From Ardenticatenaceae bacterium (GTDB taxonomy: Bacteria; Chloroflexota; Anaerolineae; Promineifilales; Promineifilaceae): a stretch of DNA of 64,000 nucleotides. A program made the position numbers and the translations under genes. The stretch lies in NCBI GenBank assembly GCA_030065875.1, contig JASJCR010000014.1, forward strand, positions 1-64,000, written 5' to 3'. The notes below the pieces were generated by a model. The model was not told the origin of the DNA. It made no database searches and saw nothing but the letters and a program-made list of their open reading frames with translations. Shown piece after piece: positions 58,701 to 64,000 of the stretch (position 1 is the stretch's first letter; each line of letters starts with the position of its first letter).

Positions 58701-60108
58701 CGAGCAAACGATTACCGATACGACTTCGGCCACCTTTATGCTGGCAGTGACCAACACTGGCAGCACCACGGCCGAGTTTGACCTGTCGACCACCTCTCTG
58801 GAGCTGGTTGGCGCACCGGAAGCGAGCCAAACCTCGATTCCGCCGCACATGACCGCCCTGGTTGAAGTGGTGCTTGAAGCACCGGGGGTCGGGGTATTTA
58901 CCTTTGACGGGCAGGCCGATACCGTCGGGGCCAATGATTCAGCTTCTGGCGAGCTGACCGTGGTGGAATCGGTCAACCTGGCCCCCACGGCCGACGCCGG
59001 TTTACCGGCCACAATCGAAGAAGGCACACCGCTTCAGTTTGCCGGGTCGGCTTCCGATCCCAATAATGATCCGTTAACCTACAGCTGGACATTTGGGGAC
59101 GGCGCCGCGGCCGGTGGCTCGCTCACCCCGGTCCACGCTTACCCGGACAACGGCACCTATACCGTGACTCTGGTAGTTTCCGACTCGCGCGGGTTGGATG
59201 ACAGCGACACAACCGTCGTGACCGTCACCAATGCCGATCCGGTAGTCGATGCCGGTACTGATCAAACGGTCGCTCCGGGTGAAACGGTCGACTTCAGCGG
59301 CAGCTTTACCGATCCGGGCACGGCGGATACCCATTCGGTCAGCTGGACCTTTGGGGATGGCGGCAGCGACAGCGGCTCGCTTACCCCGCAGCACGTCTTC
59401 CAGGACGAAGGTACTTACGAAGTTACTTTAACCATCACCGACGATGATGGCGGTGTCGGCCTGGATACGCTGGAAATCACGGTTGATGACGGGATTGAAG
59501 AAGTGTATCTGCCAATTGTCGTGCGCCCGTGTACGACCACAACCTTCCCGGTTAACGTCATGCTGGCCCTGGACACCTCGGGCAGCATGGCCCTGGAAAC
59601 GGCCGCTGGTGGGCAAACCCGCATCGATGCGGCCCTCAATGCGGCCCAGACCTTTGTGGGGCTGCTGGATTACAGCAAAGACAAAGGCGGTATTGTGACG
59701 TTTGACAGTGCCGGTAATCTGGTCGCGCCGTTGACAACTTCACAGGGCAGCCTGGAAGCTGCGCTGGCGTCGTTACCGGTTGGTGGCGAAACGCGAATGG
59801 ATCTTGGACTGCAGTTTTCGCAGGTTGAATTGGCCGGACCAAATCGCTCCCCTGGCAGCAAGGGGGTGATCATTCTTCTGACTGACGGCGTGCCCAACGG
59901 CACAACTGAGGCGGAGGTTCTAAACCAGGCCGCCCAGGCCAAAGCGGCCGGGTTAACCATCTTCACGATCGGTCTGGGAACCGGGGTAAACACCTCGCTT
60001 ATGGAGCAAATCGCCTCTTCGCCGGGCAATTACTTTCCGGCTCCAAACGGCAACGAGCTTGAAGCGATTTACCGGTCGATTGCGGAGGAAATCAGCTGCG
60101 GCCCTTAA
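46774..60108 (+). CDS. Giant secreted multidomain surface protein (4444 aa) ending in a vWA domain
   Basis: ATG 46774 follows GGAGG by 9 bases and gives a clean signal peptide (cleavage near NTFAA); an earlier in-frame ATG would bury it. Order: beta repeats; a transglutaminase-like domain (about 225-380) that keeps His358 (EHAWVEAY) and Asp374 (FDPTF) but has no Cys in the GNATDQAS loop (286-293); beta-sandwich and NEW3-like domains (about 1000-1900); four ~260-residue units each made of two beta-sandwich halves (about 1922-2975); FG-GAP/VCBS repeats with DINNDG-type calcium loops (about 2992-3439); further NEW3-like repeats; two PKD domains (about 4068-4243); and a C-terminal vWA domain with an intact MIDAS (DTSGS, 4267-4271). 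No sorting signal or membrane anchor is seen. Roles in adhesion, carbohydrate or matrix binding are inferred. Confidence 0.88.
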   Translation: MKPYHQTRTHQSLGVILSLTLVLQMVTPIIFGQNTFAAQVNSSSASSNTAAAVDLNAATDLSQLLAASTSEPPEISSPLSISKEQSTYSAAGSMVVTYTVRNNLKPMVHPDISSATTITAQVAALTSIDFDSDPNTIYSVLITNELTNAQTSLNTADPLADSSGDFLALNLGNIPPLGTATAVMTLTTPASSGDFAVLDTGAVAYGQHQGRAISANAPQIALAPDGFDQYLVCTIDANCGDRYIIQKAAELGGDPAALFAFVQGLNFELYEGSLRGARGTLWSAAGNATDQASLLVALLRASGIPAAYRQGTLNTTNAQTVLSGMFPNNPALGGFVPAGTPTADPLNDPALIAQAQEHAWVEAYLPGSGWTAFDPTFATANAGDTFTAPVGGRIAELDDNLRHKVTLQLKAERYGAFPVGGSNIYETFPLEATFSTVELIGEPVVFAHLVESNALGGLAFSSFEHTYIPYFIVGDKEIVIEGEPMLDLLSNFPFGQDFLTAEWLILTTTDPSGNTTTYERELFDDIGYDVRTIGGVVDQLERGETARISSISSWTTLFAPSEIPAEAVDDLVQPVLENTLAANALQEQVAAIDGLPYTPEELALIQETVVQSGLAARAIQKMHLLKFTHVSDVSHDWLAESTQVAAYPASPRIFTVGWERNDIEATDMVTFDLGRNELRTIPYPGQTDLGSQLFLLTQGYTDMSIEAELVREIAVKPLTSVGEVFKTAGENNIPFTRINSRNLDFFETMLISDEAKARITTAVLDNPNLEVIVPTEMVTLDGAAEPTIGWLEIDHETGRTIDVMENGQHMVAAAYGFLTSENKDWGSLVGAFAGGVFSYGVGFAAGALQASPNSDPAAIKASAYEAASENAERAQEATDGIGDDDARELGFGLSIAMMEALLRYNDPPVPEAILNLPPAAALDQSQATANITGSSSLSGSTIAASVETAMVAQTGSATTSYDATAINNFIFDALSGDGALYQNAALLDSGPFLAEAAGSPATLSTDGSLMPVGGSQSGPAAFYSGALTPLGQGTDFDSYTLALTPGGSVTLDLKNAEVTLNGTTYTGNFELVTSSALNVSGSGATAAANFSADANLTTTNSGLMIANASGSLTVGSDTPAVANGFALGNASGSSTITPNGATDTFDFNGTADFFAVALTNPTSVTPADTATAFDADVVTNYTDSYTLTVTAPDGWTVSVDGSGGVTAAPAPGTTAGTYKILVTAQSQADPTLFAAAEHTVTVTAVDGVAIDIVSDPLLTVPWGEEATGEYTYQVNDGRLQLPGAAYTVWMTNTSSIERTFDVTVSGLPAGWAIFGAQHGIAALQLTLPAGGSAQLGLYVKPTGTSLPPIGSSYPFNVTATANDNGTVNASDSATFTVPGIPFPFVTVDPEFINTSENTVVPFDVTVTNVGNAAGSFDLVSDTFMPDWSVSGLTSPVALNPGESSTQTVTATVTTGEIGRGHSVSIGAVAPTLPYTPTSATFVYVMGPKSGPIITTARNLNNACLVDNGQMGDAAEALALAMAELEQWCAIGDCPLPLRDDVAAATSLLASSARLTSLDFTGANDLDTASSTLAAATTNVDIEAGLDDIVAAVSTLEGQVCEFAEHRLDLSLTPFNNAILGGQTADFTLELTNLGTVDTTYAVTVTLPDGDQTLNPTIPTGNTFSTVLNTTPADFGLYTVQATATAVSPDVTFDIEATKFARLNVVDRYIQLTRVFATPDFVETGTSSTTVSIEVANIANVPRSATAQTTIEGPNGALLYDQDIPVSILAGSPREYELAVVNTSGWASGLYTMTVDLVDGSDNLIPDGSNYGFLTVGEGLLASAAVSPELTAPGNVTVTTILTTEIKAVQINSLADEPPPPAAEPISQIESETASEVELAEPIPFTPVQYTEEEVPSENNDLNTAVEALDAPFDVQALTATSIGGFTRYENDDPAIVYTDTWTLQSPGQASGGSVQYAGGGGRSASLTFNGEWVAVGFLGQNDAGQVELFIDGLSQGVFDTYSNEIEPRVFIFDGLSSGSHTLLIDVPGTSNPNSQASRIRLDFIDTWDGTALNDETIETDETRFLASGSWGPRTDFPDASGGSYLYTGLANSSAWVPFTGDSFSLDMVRRPNADKVKVFVDGNFITYLDQYSPTTITETVSFDSFGPGIHLLQLTHFRGWASFDTFTQPGSAPFFTPEPVGDYHRYEESDPTISYDGVTFNTAVRQWDYIADNRASESYVARSNTAGTTISATVTGEWIHLGFVTSKSGGQAEVLIDGISQGIIDLYTVENDSASFVYDGLTNGPHTVVINVLGTNNGRANNSYVYFDFIDVWNGTNLPDETVEAQDEGRVYHSGSGSITTGGSGTTNGDYWQITSSGGNAGLWFPFTGDSVTFTTRSYNQTDEIRVFVDGQFVATLDVFSYIDSIGTFSFDGFGSGAHILQLKRYRSTLAVDAFAQPGSAPFYIPSVQTGIIRTEEDDVAVLYNGLPLTNTTTTWSRVNSQMNEASNGQVARTSEISDTVEFAFDGTWLGIGFTTDRFGGLVEIAIDGTPVQTVDLYTRYDNTASYYFDSLGAGSHTVTLTNLGTAHPNSSGTRLNLDFFDTWDGSTLADGLFEEDSGRWFLSGDLFLSNSAVASGGSYLSDGLSNESTVWFPFTGDSVSMLTYAEFSGRALDVCVDGQRLTEVSRFALNPISYTYSFDGFGPGPHVMEIRPFRASLAVDAFAQVAVSPIYTETTPTGIVRYEEDDPALVFNGSDSFTQMPQSWYFSGNSTQYSGGGHVQTSTSGNTVSLTFDGTWVGVGFMGRTNSGSAEIFIDGLSQGVITTTTATNNKAVATYFDGLSTGSHTITIEAQGSIYVDFIDVWDGTELTDGWHDADVIETNGRYWLSNNWSRSENNPYAFDDDYLVFSLVNTNPRMWFNFTGEAFSFLYTERDGTQIEVFIDGVSQGVYDLSTQGPSNTEQPATIHFSGLTDGPHVVHIDTLNTRIRLDAFEADPADLAPYTPDFEWYDLDPGTVYTTTGYTGSGLLSTVAVGDINNDGIVEIVSPSNNGQVYVYRGDGVDTGGGTPELWRFTGQFSEPALGDLDGDGLAEIVLLGEPGLYVLEDTGATKWFTDTNKYRSYDGSPVDGFAWGAPAIGNVDNDPEPEIVIATSSSSGGVGATLAVFDADGTLVWEQGGLTRFPSAPALADLGGDGILDIISLDDETATVYDIANNVVLWSHTFTDTITANAGDQLFGAPAVANLDAKQPGGDPEPEVIINYEEWIYAFNHDGTVHWKYGTGEPANYRPSHVTVSDVDGDGELEVITAQANSSGFIVFNHTLFVLEANGTLKWKTLVRDRSASASGVATHDLDGDGIWEVIWNGSQDGLLILNGPDGDPLFNEPFTGSGTIIDYPVVADVDGDDHAEIVLGGVNGIFVVGHDERWGPARPLWNSHDYHITNINNDWSIPANEPPSWQVHNTYRTQTILTNPTPIYQVGVTYTHGTNGVTVEPLTASRPVSVTPPLVTFGYEQPYYQPVITTTFDSAVTNLQPGEVREVSSGTEISYTLPSGSNLVTLPPLFVTAPHIASLQPASQAAAAGTTVTFTVSMTNPVAIADTYSLTVSGLPAGWATLPGTVFLPGNGSDTADLVIDVPVSADQIPYPFVVTVTNGNGAAEQLAGELTVTGGVTLVITSPAETIAQIGQGINYTVTVTNDEIVGRTYDLSVSSAAVVSGLPPSVALNGGETIDLTLAAAPTATGPQPFLVTATAQENGTSASDAASVTGEGSAAVDLTIDPATAFAGPGSTAVLTPTLTNLGGTIDTYDLTLELPVGWQGGVQANGVWIITHTLKTAPLNSADLKLLISPDPGAAPGTYPISMTATSQLQPAISVTAGADVVVLDRGVTVEILSGTTSSAPSGTASWQVRVTNTGSVADTYDLSMSGLIAGAASFSANPVSLAAGANQIVTVSASGYGFALPGSYPLSFTAVSQGDSRVQDEASTSLTITPHLDVEVAIYPPEQTITDTTSATFMLAVTNTGSTTAEFDLSTTSLELVGAPEASQTSIPPHMTALVEVVLEAPGVGVFTFDGQADTVGANDSASGELTVVESVNLAPTADAGLPATIEEGTPLQFAGSASDPNNDPLTYSWTFGDGAAAGGSLTPVHAYPDNGTYTVTLVVSDSRGLDDSDTTVVTVTNADPVVDAGTDQTVAPGETVDFSGSFTDPGTADTHSVSWTFGDGGSDSGSLTPQHVFQDEGTYEVTLTITDDDGGVGLDTLEITVDDGIEEVYLPIVVRPCTTTTFPVNVMLALDTSGSMALETAAGGQTRIDAALNAAQTFVGLLDYSKDKGGIVTFDSAGNLVAPLTTSQGSLEAALASLPVGGETRMDLGLQFSQVELAGPNRSPGSKGVIILLTDGVPNGTTEAEVLNQAAQAKAAGLTIFTIGLGTGVNTSLMEQIASSPGNYFPAPNGNELEAIYRSIAEEISCGP

Positions 60109-60637
60109 GACAATCAACAGCACCTCGCTTCTAGATTGGACCAATCTTGGAGATTGGTCCAATCTACGAGCCGGTAAAAATACCGTTCTCATACAGCCCA
60201 ACAAGCGTCCCTCCCCGCGTCGGGGAGGGGTAATATGTGTAAGGGTTTGGCTAGCCAAACCCCTACAGGCCAAGCCCCTGCACCGGTTTCACCCTGGCCC
60301 ACTGTCCACAGTTTGAACGCGGCAAGGACGGTCGGTATTGTGGGATGCGCAAGCTCATGTAGGGCCGCAGCATGCTGCGGCCGTGGGATTGTCTTACATA
60401 CCTTTCGCTCCATGTTGAATGATTGAATGTTTAACCGCCAATTACCCTGTCGGGGAAGATGGATCGGCAGCAGCATGCTGCGGCCCTACCAATTGGCGAT
60501 GTCGCGTAAAAACAGCCCCTGAACGGCCACGAGTCGATAAGTTTTTCAGTTAGATTGGATGCCTGTCCGCCCTTGGACCGTCACAGAGAAGGATAATTTG
60601 ACGGAGCCAAATCGTATATTTTTTTGCAACAATTAAA
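60109..60637. other. Palindrome-rich non-coding stretch
   Basis: No gene. Successive palindromes: 60132-60166 (16-base perfect arms TAGATTGGACCAATCT with TGG loop, possible terminator of the giant gene, though without a T tract), 60209-60229 (CCCTCCCCG/CGGGGAGGG), 60243-60262 (GGGTTTGGCTAGCCAAACCC), and two partial copies of the GGCCGCAGCATGCTGCGGCC family at 60359-60382 and 60466-60489. The pile-up suggests repeated insertion of small elements. Confidence 0.75.
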
Positions 60638-60665
60638 TTGACAGAGAAGGTCGCCTTGTTATAAT
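60638..60665 (+). promoter_or_regulatory. Near-consensus promoter for the substrate-binding lipoprotein gene
   Basis: TTGACA (60638-60643) and TATAAT (60660-60665), both perfect matches to the sigma-70 hexamers, separated by 16 bases. This predicts high expression and a leader of roughly 230 bases before the ATG at 60906. Confidence 0.8.
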
Positions 60666-60905
60666 AACCCACCATCAAACATGAGCGAACCCGTTGACAT
60701 TGCAAAAAGAGAAGGTGAGATCTGTGTTTTTGAATCCATCATTGCCCAATGACGTGCAGATTTTCATTCTCGTCGCCAACCAACCGCCCACACATTCAAC
60801 TCAATCTCAGCAACAAAAATAAACCTACTGCAGCTAGCAATTTAGCCTGGCGCAACGGGTTTCCGGTGCAATGTTTTTCATTAATTGGATAGAAGGAGAA
60901 GAAAG

Positions 60906-63524
60906 ATGAAAAAAGGAAATTGGTTTTGGCTGCTTTCATTGATTTTGGCCGTGACTTTGCTGTTGGCTGCCTGTGGCGGGGCCCAACAGGAAGTTATCGG
61001 TGAAGATCCTGAGCCGGAAACGGCTGAGGAGGCGGTTGAAGAAGAAGCCCCAGAGGAAGAAGCTGAAGAAGAAATGGAAGATGAGGAGATGGAAGAAGAG
61101 TCAGCCGCACTAGAAGGCGATCCCATCGTATTGGGTGGCCTGGCCCCTCTCTCTGCTCCTGGAGCGGTCGTGGGTGGTGAAGCGATGCGCGAGGCAATGG
61201 TCATCGCCGTCGAAGAGCTCAATGAAGCCGGCGGGATTTTAGGCCGGCCGGTGGAGCTGGTCATCGTGGACACCGAGGGTCTGCCGGAGCGCGGCACGGC
61301 CGTCATGGAAAAATTGATCAACCAGGATAATGTCGTGGCCGTTGGTGGTGGATATCACTCCTCCGTGGGGGTGGCCGCCAAAGAAGTGGCTAGAGACAAC
61401 AACACCCCGGTTGTTTTTGCCGAAACGTGGAACGACACGATTACCAGCACCAAATATGATCAAATTTTCCGCATCGCTCCGCTGAGCTCAGAAGTGTCGG
61501 CCGTGGATGTGCGCTTTGTTTCCGCCCTACCCGGCATCGAGAAAGTGGTCATCGTCACTGAAAACACCGACTACGGCATTCCGGCTGCCGAAGACACAAC
61601 CAACGGCCTCGCTGAATCCGGCATTGAAGCGGTCACTTTTGGAGTAGACATCGGCACCCAGGATTTTGCCGGGATCGTCGAGCGGGTCAAAGCGGAAGAT
61701 CCGGACATGATCATGGTGCTGGCCACCGGCGAAGCGGCGTATAATTTCCAGCAGCAGGCAGCCGACGCCGGGATTGGTCCACAGGATGTGCCGATGATGT
61801 GCAACCAGGTCTCCCTCGAATCGGAAGCGTACTGGACCAACGTCCCCGACGGCAATTTCTGCTTTGTGCGGCGCGTCGGCCTACCGGAGTCACTCTACAA
61901 CGACGTGGCCAAGGCGTTTGTGGCCAAGTACACCGAGCGTACCGGCAAAGAAGCGGCCGAATCATACGCCCTTGAAGCGTACGACTCCATTATGATTATC
62001 GCCCAGGCGATTGAAGATGCCGGCAGCACCGACTCGGATGCCGTTATCACCGCTCTGGAAAATATTACCTTTGAAGGGACGCTGGGTACGATCACCTTCC
62101 CATATGGACGAAACAACGATCCGGCTGATGCGGGCGTTGATGATAAATTCTGGCACCAGTTCCCGGATCCGGCGATCACCATCGTGCAGTATCAGGAATC
62201 CGGACAGGACAGCACTGTGGCTCCGGTTGTCTTCCCGGCCACCTATCAAACCGGCCAGCCTTATCTTTCCAGCGCCGGTGATTTTATCGAGCTGGGTGAG
62301 GTTGACGTCTCCGGCACAATCGCCGATGTGGGTGAAGAGGAAGAGATGATGCTGGAGTGTGACGGTCCGATTCGCCTCGGCGGTCTGGCTCCTCTTTCTG
62401 CTCCAGGAGCGGTCGTAGGTGGCGAGGCCATGCGTGAAGCGATGAATATCGCTGCGGAAGAACTCAACGAGGCCGGCGGCATCCTGGGCTGTGAGGTAGA
62501 GCTGATCATCGTGGACACCGAGGGTCTGCCGGAGCGCGGCACGGCCGTCATGGAAAAATTGATCAATCAGGATAATGTCGTGGCCGTTGGCGGTGGCTAT
62601 CATTCTTCTGTGGGGGTGGCGGCCAAGGAAGTGGCTCGCGATAACAACACCCCGGTTGTTTTTGCCGAAACGTGGAACGATACGATTACCAGCTCCCAAT
62701 ACGATCAGATTTTCCGCATCGCCCCGCTGAGCTCCGAAGTGTCGGCCGTTGACGTGCGCTTTGTTACCTCGCTGCCGGACATTGGGAAAGTGGTCATCGT
62801 CACTGAAAACACCGACTACGGCATTCCGGCCGCTGAAGACACAACCAACGGACTGGCCGAATCCGGTATCGAAGCGGTCACGTTTGGAGTCGACATCGGC
62901 ACCCAGGATTTTGCCGGGATCGTGGAGCGGGTCAAAGCGGAAGATCCGGACATGATCATGGTTCTGGCCACCGGGGAAGCGGCGTACAACTTTACGCAGC
63001 AGGCGGCCGACGCTGGGATTGGTCCGCAGGATGTGCCGATGATGTGCAACCAGGTTTCGCTGGAGTCGGAAGCGTTCTGGACCAACGTGCCGGACGGTAA
63101 CCTGTGCTTTGTGCGGCGCGTCGGCCTGCCGGAGTCACTCTACAACGACGTGGCCAAGGCGTTTGTGGCCAAGTACACCGAGCGCACCGGCAAAGAAGCG
63201 GCCGAATCCTACGCCCTCGAAGCGTATGACTCCATTATGATCATCGCCCAGGCGATTACTGAAGCCGGCTCGCTTGAGCCGGATGCGATCATCGCCGCCC
63301 TGGAAGGGATTACCTTTGAAGGAACGTTGGGCACCATTACCTTCCCTTACGGCAGTGAAAACACGCCGGAAGATGCCGGTGTTGATCCAAAATTCTGGCA
63401 TCAGTTCCCGGATCCGGCGATTACCATCGTGCAGTATCAGGAAGAAGGGCAGGACAGCACCAATGCGGCCGTCGTCTTCCCCGAAACGTTCCAGACGGCC
63501 GAGCCGATTCTCGTCAATCAGTAA
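60906..63524 (+). CDS. Tandemly duplicated branched-chain-type ABC substrate-binding lipoprotein
   Basis: 872 residues. Lipobox LLAAC (Cys23), an acidic Glu-rich linker (about 30-70), then two near-identical Peripla_BP_6/LivJ-type domains starting at residues 74 and 489, exactly 415 codons apart. Shared stretches include GGLAPLSAPGAVVGGEAMRE, SSVGVAAKEVARDNNTPVVF and ENTDYGIPAAEDTTNGLAES. By eye ~90% of residues are identical. AGAAGGAGAAGAAAG precedes the ATG at 60906; an upstream in-frame start (60885) is rejected. Ligands are likely amino acids or related small molecules delivered to the LivH-like permease 78 bp downstream. Single-domain SBPs are ~400 residues, so this is a true fusion by duplication, not a normal variant. 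Confidence 0.93.
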   Translation: MKKGNWFWLLSLILAVTLLLAACGGAQQEVIGEDPEPETAEEAVEEEAPEEEAEEEMEDEEMEEESAALEGDPIVLGGLAPLSAPGAVVGGEAMREAMVIAVEELNEAGGILGRPVELVIVDTEGLPERGTAVMEKLINQDNVVAVGGGYHSSVGVAAKEVARDNNTPVVFAETWNDTITSTKYDQIFRIAPLSSEVSAVDVRFVSALPGIEKVVIVTENTDYGIPAAEDTTNGLAESGIEAVTFGVDIGTQDFAGIVERVKAEDPDMIMVLATGEAAYNFQQQAADAGIGPQDVPMMCNQVSLESEAYWTNVPDGNFCFVRRVGLPESLYNDVAKAFVAKYTERTGKEAAESYALEAYDSIMIIAQAIEDAGSTDSDAVITALENITFEGTLGTITFPYGRNNDPADAGVDDKFWHQFPDPAITIVQYQESGQDSTVAPVVFPATYQTGQPYLSSAGDFIELGEVDVSGTIADVGEEEEMMLECDGPIRLGGLAPLSAPGAVVGGEAMREAMNIAAEELNEAGGILGCEVELIIVDTEGLPERGTAVMEKLINQDNVVAVGGGYHSSVGVAAKEVARDNNTPVVFAETWNDTITSSQYDQIFRIAPLSSEVSAVDVRFVTSLPDIGKVVIVTENTDYGIPAAEDTTNGLAESGIEAVTFGVDIGTQDFAGIVERVKAEDPDMIMVLATGEAAYNFTQQAADAGIGPQDVPMMCNQVSLESEAFWTNVPDGNLCFVRRVGLPESLYNDVAKAFVAKYTERTGKEAAESYALEAYDSIMIIAQAITEAGSLEPDAIIAALEGITFEGTLGTITFPYGSENTPEDAGVDPKFWHQFPDPAITIVQYQEEGQDSTNAAVVFPETFQTAEPILVNQ

Positions 63525-63547
63525 CGCCACCACTTTGTAGCATAACG

Positions 63548-63588
63548 GCCGCGGATTGTCTGGACATTTGATCCAGGCAATCCGCGGC
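63548..63588 (+). repeat. Strong intercistronic hairpin between SBP and permease genes
   Basis: GCCGCGGATTGTCTGGA and TCCAGGCAATCCGCGGC form a 17-bp stem with one G-U-type mismatch and a 7-base loop. Such hairpins after binding-protein genes are known to protect the upstream mRNA and raise binding protein over permease levels. It also resembles the CCGCGGATT-type hairpin at 27518-27554. Confidence 0.7.
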
Positions 63589-63602
63589 TCAAAGATAAAC
63601 GC

Positions 63603-64000
63603 ATGGAATTTGGCTATATTTTTTGGTGGACCCTCCTCTGGGTCATCGGCTGGGGCATCATTGGCAATATCGTTACTCCCCGAATCTATTTGCGCAGAGA
63701 CCTGGATGTGTCACAGGCCGGTCTGGTGGGAGCCAGCGTGGGAGCGGCCACTGGGCCGGTGGGCTTGATCCCGCTGTGGCTGCGAACCCCTCAACTAAGC
63801 GCCCGCTGGTCGGTCATACCGGGTTTGCTGGTGATCGTCATCCTGGCTTTTGCCTTCGCCCAGGCTGATCCGGACAATTTGTGCGTGGCCAGCAGCAGCT
63901 TTATTTATTCGCAGCTGTCAAACGGCATTGTCATCGGCATTATTTACGGGCTGATGGCTCTTGGCTTGACCCTCATTTTTTCAATTTTAGGGGTGGTGAG
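63603..64000 (+). CDS. Branched-chain-type ABC permease (LivH-like), N-terminal part
   Basis: The frame is open to the window end (~132 codons). Residues ~1-90 contain three hydrophobic helices not present in ordinary LivH. From about residue 105 the sequence reads QLSNGIVIGIIYGLMALGLTLIFSILGVV, the typical start of LivH-type permeases, where a short cytoplasmic N-terminus is normal. So this protein carries an extra N-terminal membrane extension. It should pair with the upstream binding protein; LivM, LivG and LivF genes would be expected beyond the window. No strong Shine-Dalgarno sequence is seen at the ATG. Confidence 0.85.
   Translation, partial: MEFGYIFWWTLLWVIGWGIIGNIVTPRIYLRRDLDVSQAGLVGASVGAATGPVGLIPLWLRTPQLSARWSVIPGLLVIVILAFAFAQADPDNLCVASSSFIYSQLSNGIVIGIIYGLMALGLTLIFSILGVV

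Noticed and set aside
61962-62699. Minus-strand frame of 245 codons opposite the duplicated binding protein
   Set aside because: Shadow frame; the same type of frame recurs opposite each duplicated half.

Overview
The window looks like chromosomal DNA from an environmental bacterium, most likely a Chloroflexota (Anaerolineae/Ardenticatenia-like) genome. This is inferred from gene content: lipoproteins and surface proteins with Thr/Pro 'TPTNTP' linkers, very large beta-sandwich surface proteins, RHS/YD-repeat proteins, several large GT-C-type membrane proteins that carry extracellular beta-sandwich modules, and mosaic intergenic repeats. There is no 16S rRNA gene or ribosomal protein to confirm it. 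I saw no rRNA, tRNA or CRISPR array.

Layout. 1-5586: arginase, a SAM methyltransferase, a PPC-domain lipoprotein and a beta-lactamase-fold serine hydrolase. 5597-12970: three large membrane proteins (DUF2079, a PTPS-related-type GT-C protein, a GT39-like protein), the last two overlapping. 13166-18601: a divergent MocR-type regulator facing a PNPOx-fold protein, an indoleamine 2,3-dioxygenase, an FMN reductase and a class V aminotransferase, possibly a tryptophan/kynurenine module. 18618-21122: another GT-C-like protein. 21296-28745: housekeeping and regulatory genes (EEP nuclease/phosphatase, Cys/Met PLP enzyme, PadR with a clear operator/promoter, aldo/keto reductase with a MerR/GyrI-type regulator, MenB-like naphthoyl-CoA synthase, DUF899, DUF2568). 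28811-33583: GNAT acetyltransferase, an ABC ATPase/FtsX-type permease pair ending at a good terminator, and a Nit-family amidohydrolase.

33796-42502: a 2714-residue RHS protein with an SpvB-like N-terminus. Its RHS shell is interrupted by Ig-like and carbohydrate-binding-like modules. It ends in an unrecognised variable domain, followed 10 bp later by a small lipoprotein that is a candidate immunity protein. 42540-44030: mobile-element debris, namely a truncated tyrosine recombinase, REP palindromes and a REP-associated tyrosine transposase (RAYT). 44087-46329: a haloalkane-dehalogenase-like hydrolase and an unknown protein. 46774-60108: a 4444-residue secreted protein with a Cys-less transglutaminase fold, four long paired beta-sandwich repeats, FG-GAP repeats, NEW3-like repeats, two PKD domains and a vWA domain. 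60906-64000: start of a branched-chain amino-acid-type ABC importer whose substrate-binding lipoprotein is an internal tandem duplication, followed by a LivH-like permease cut by the window end.

Intergenic DNA is unusually rich in palindromes and dispersed repeats (at least four families with several copies here), and the palindrome CGGCCG is conspicuously over-abundant throughout. Several genes lack a Shine-Dalgarno sequence; some promoter candidates lie so close to the start codon that very short leaders are likely.
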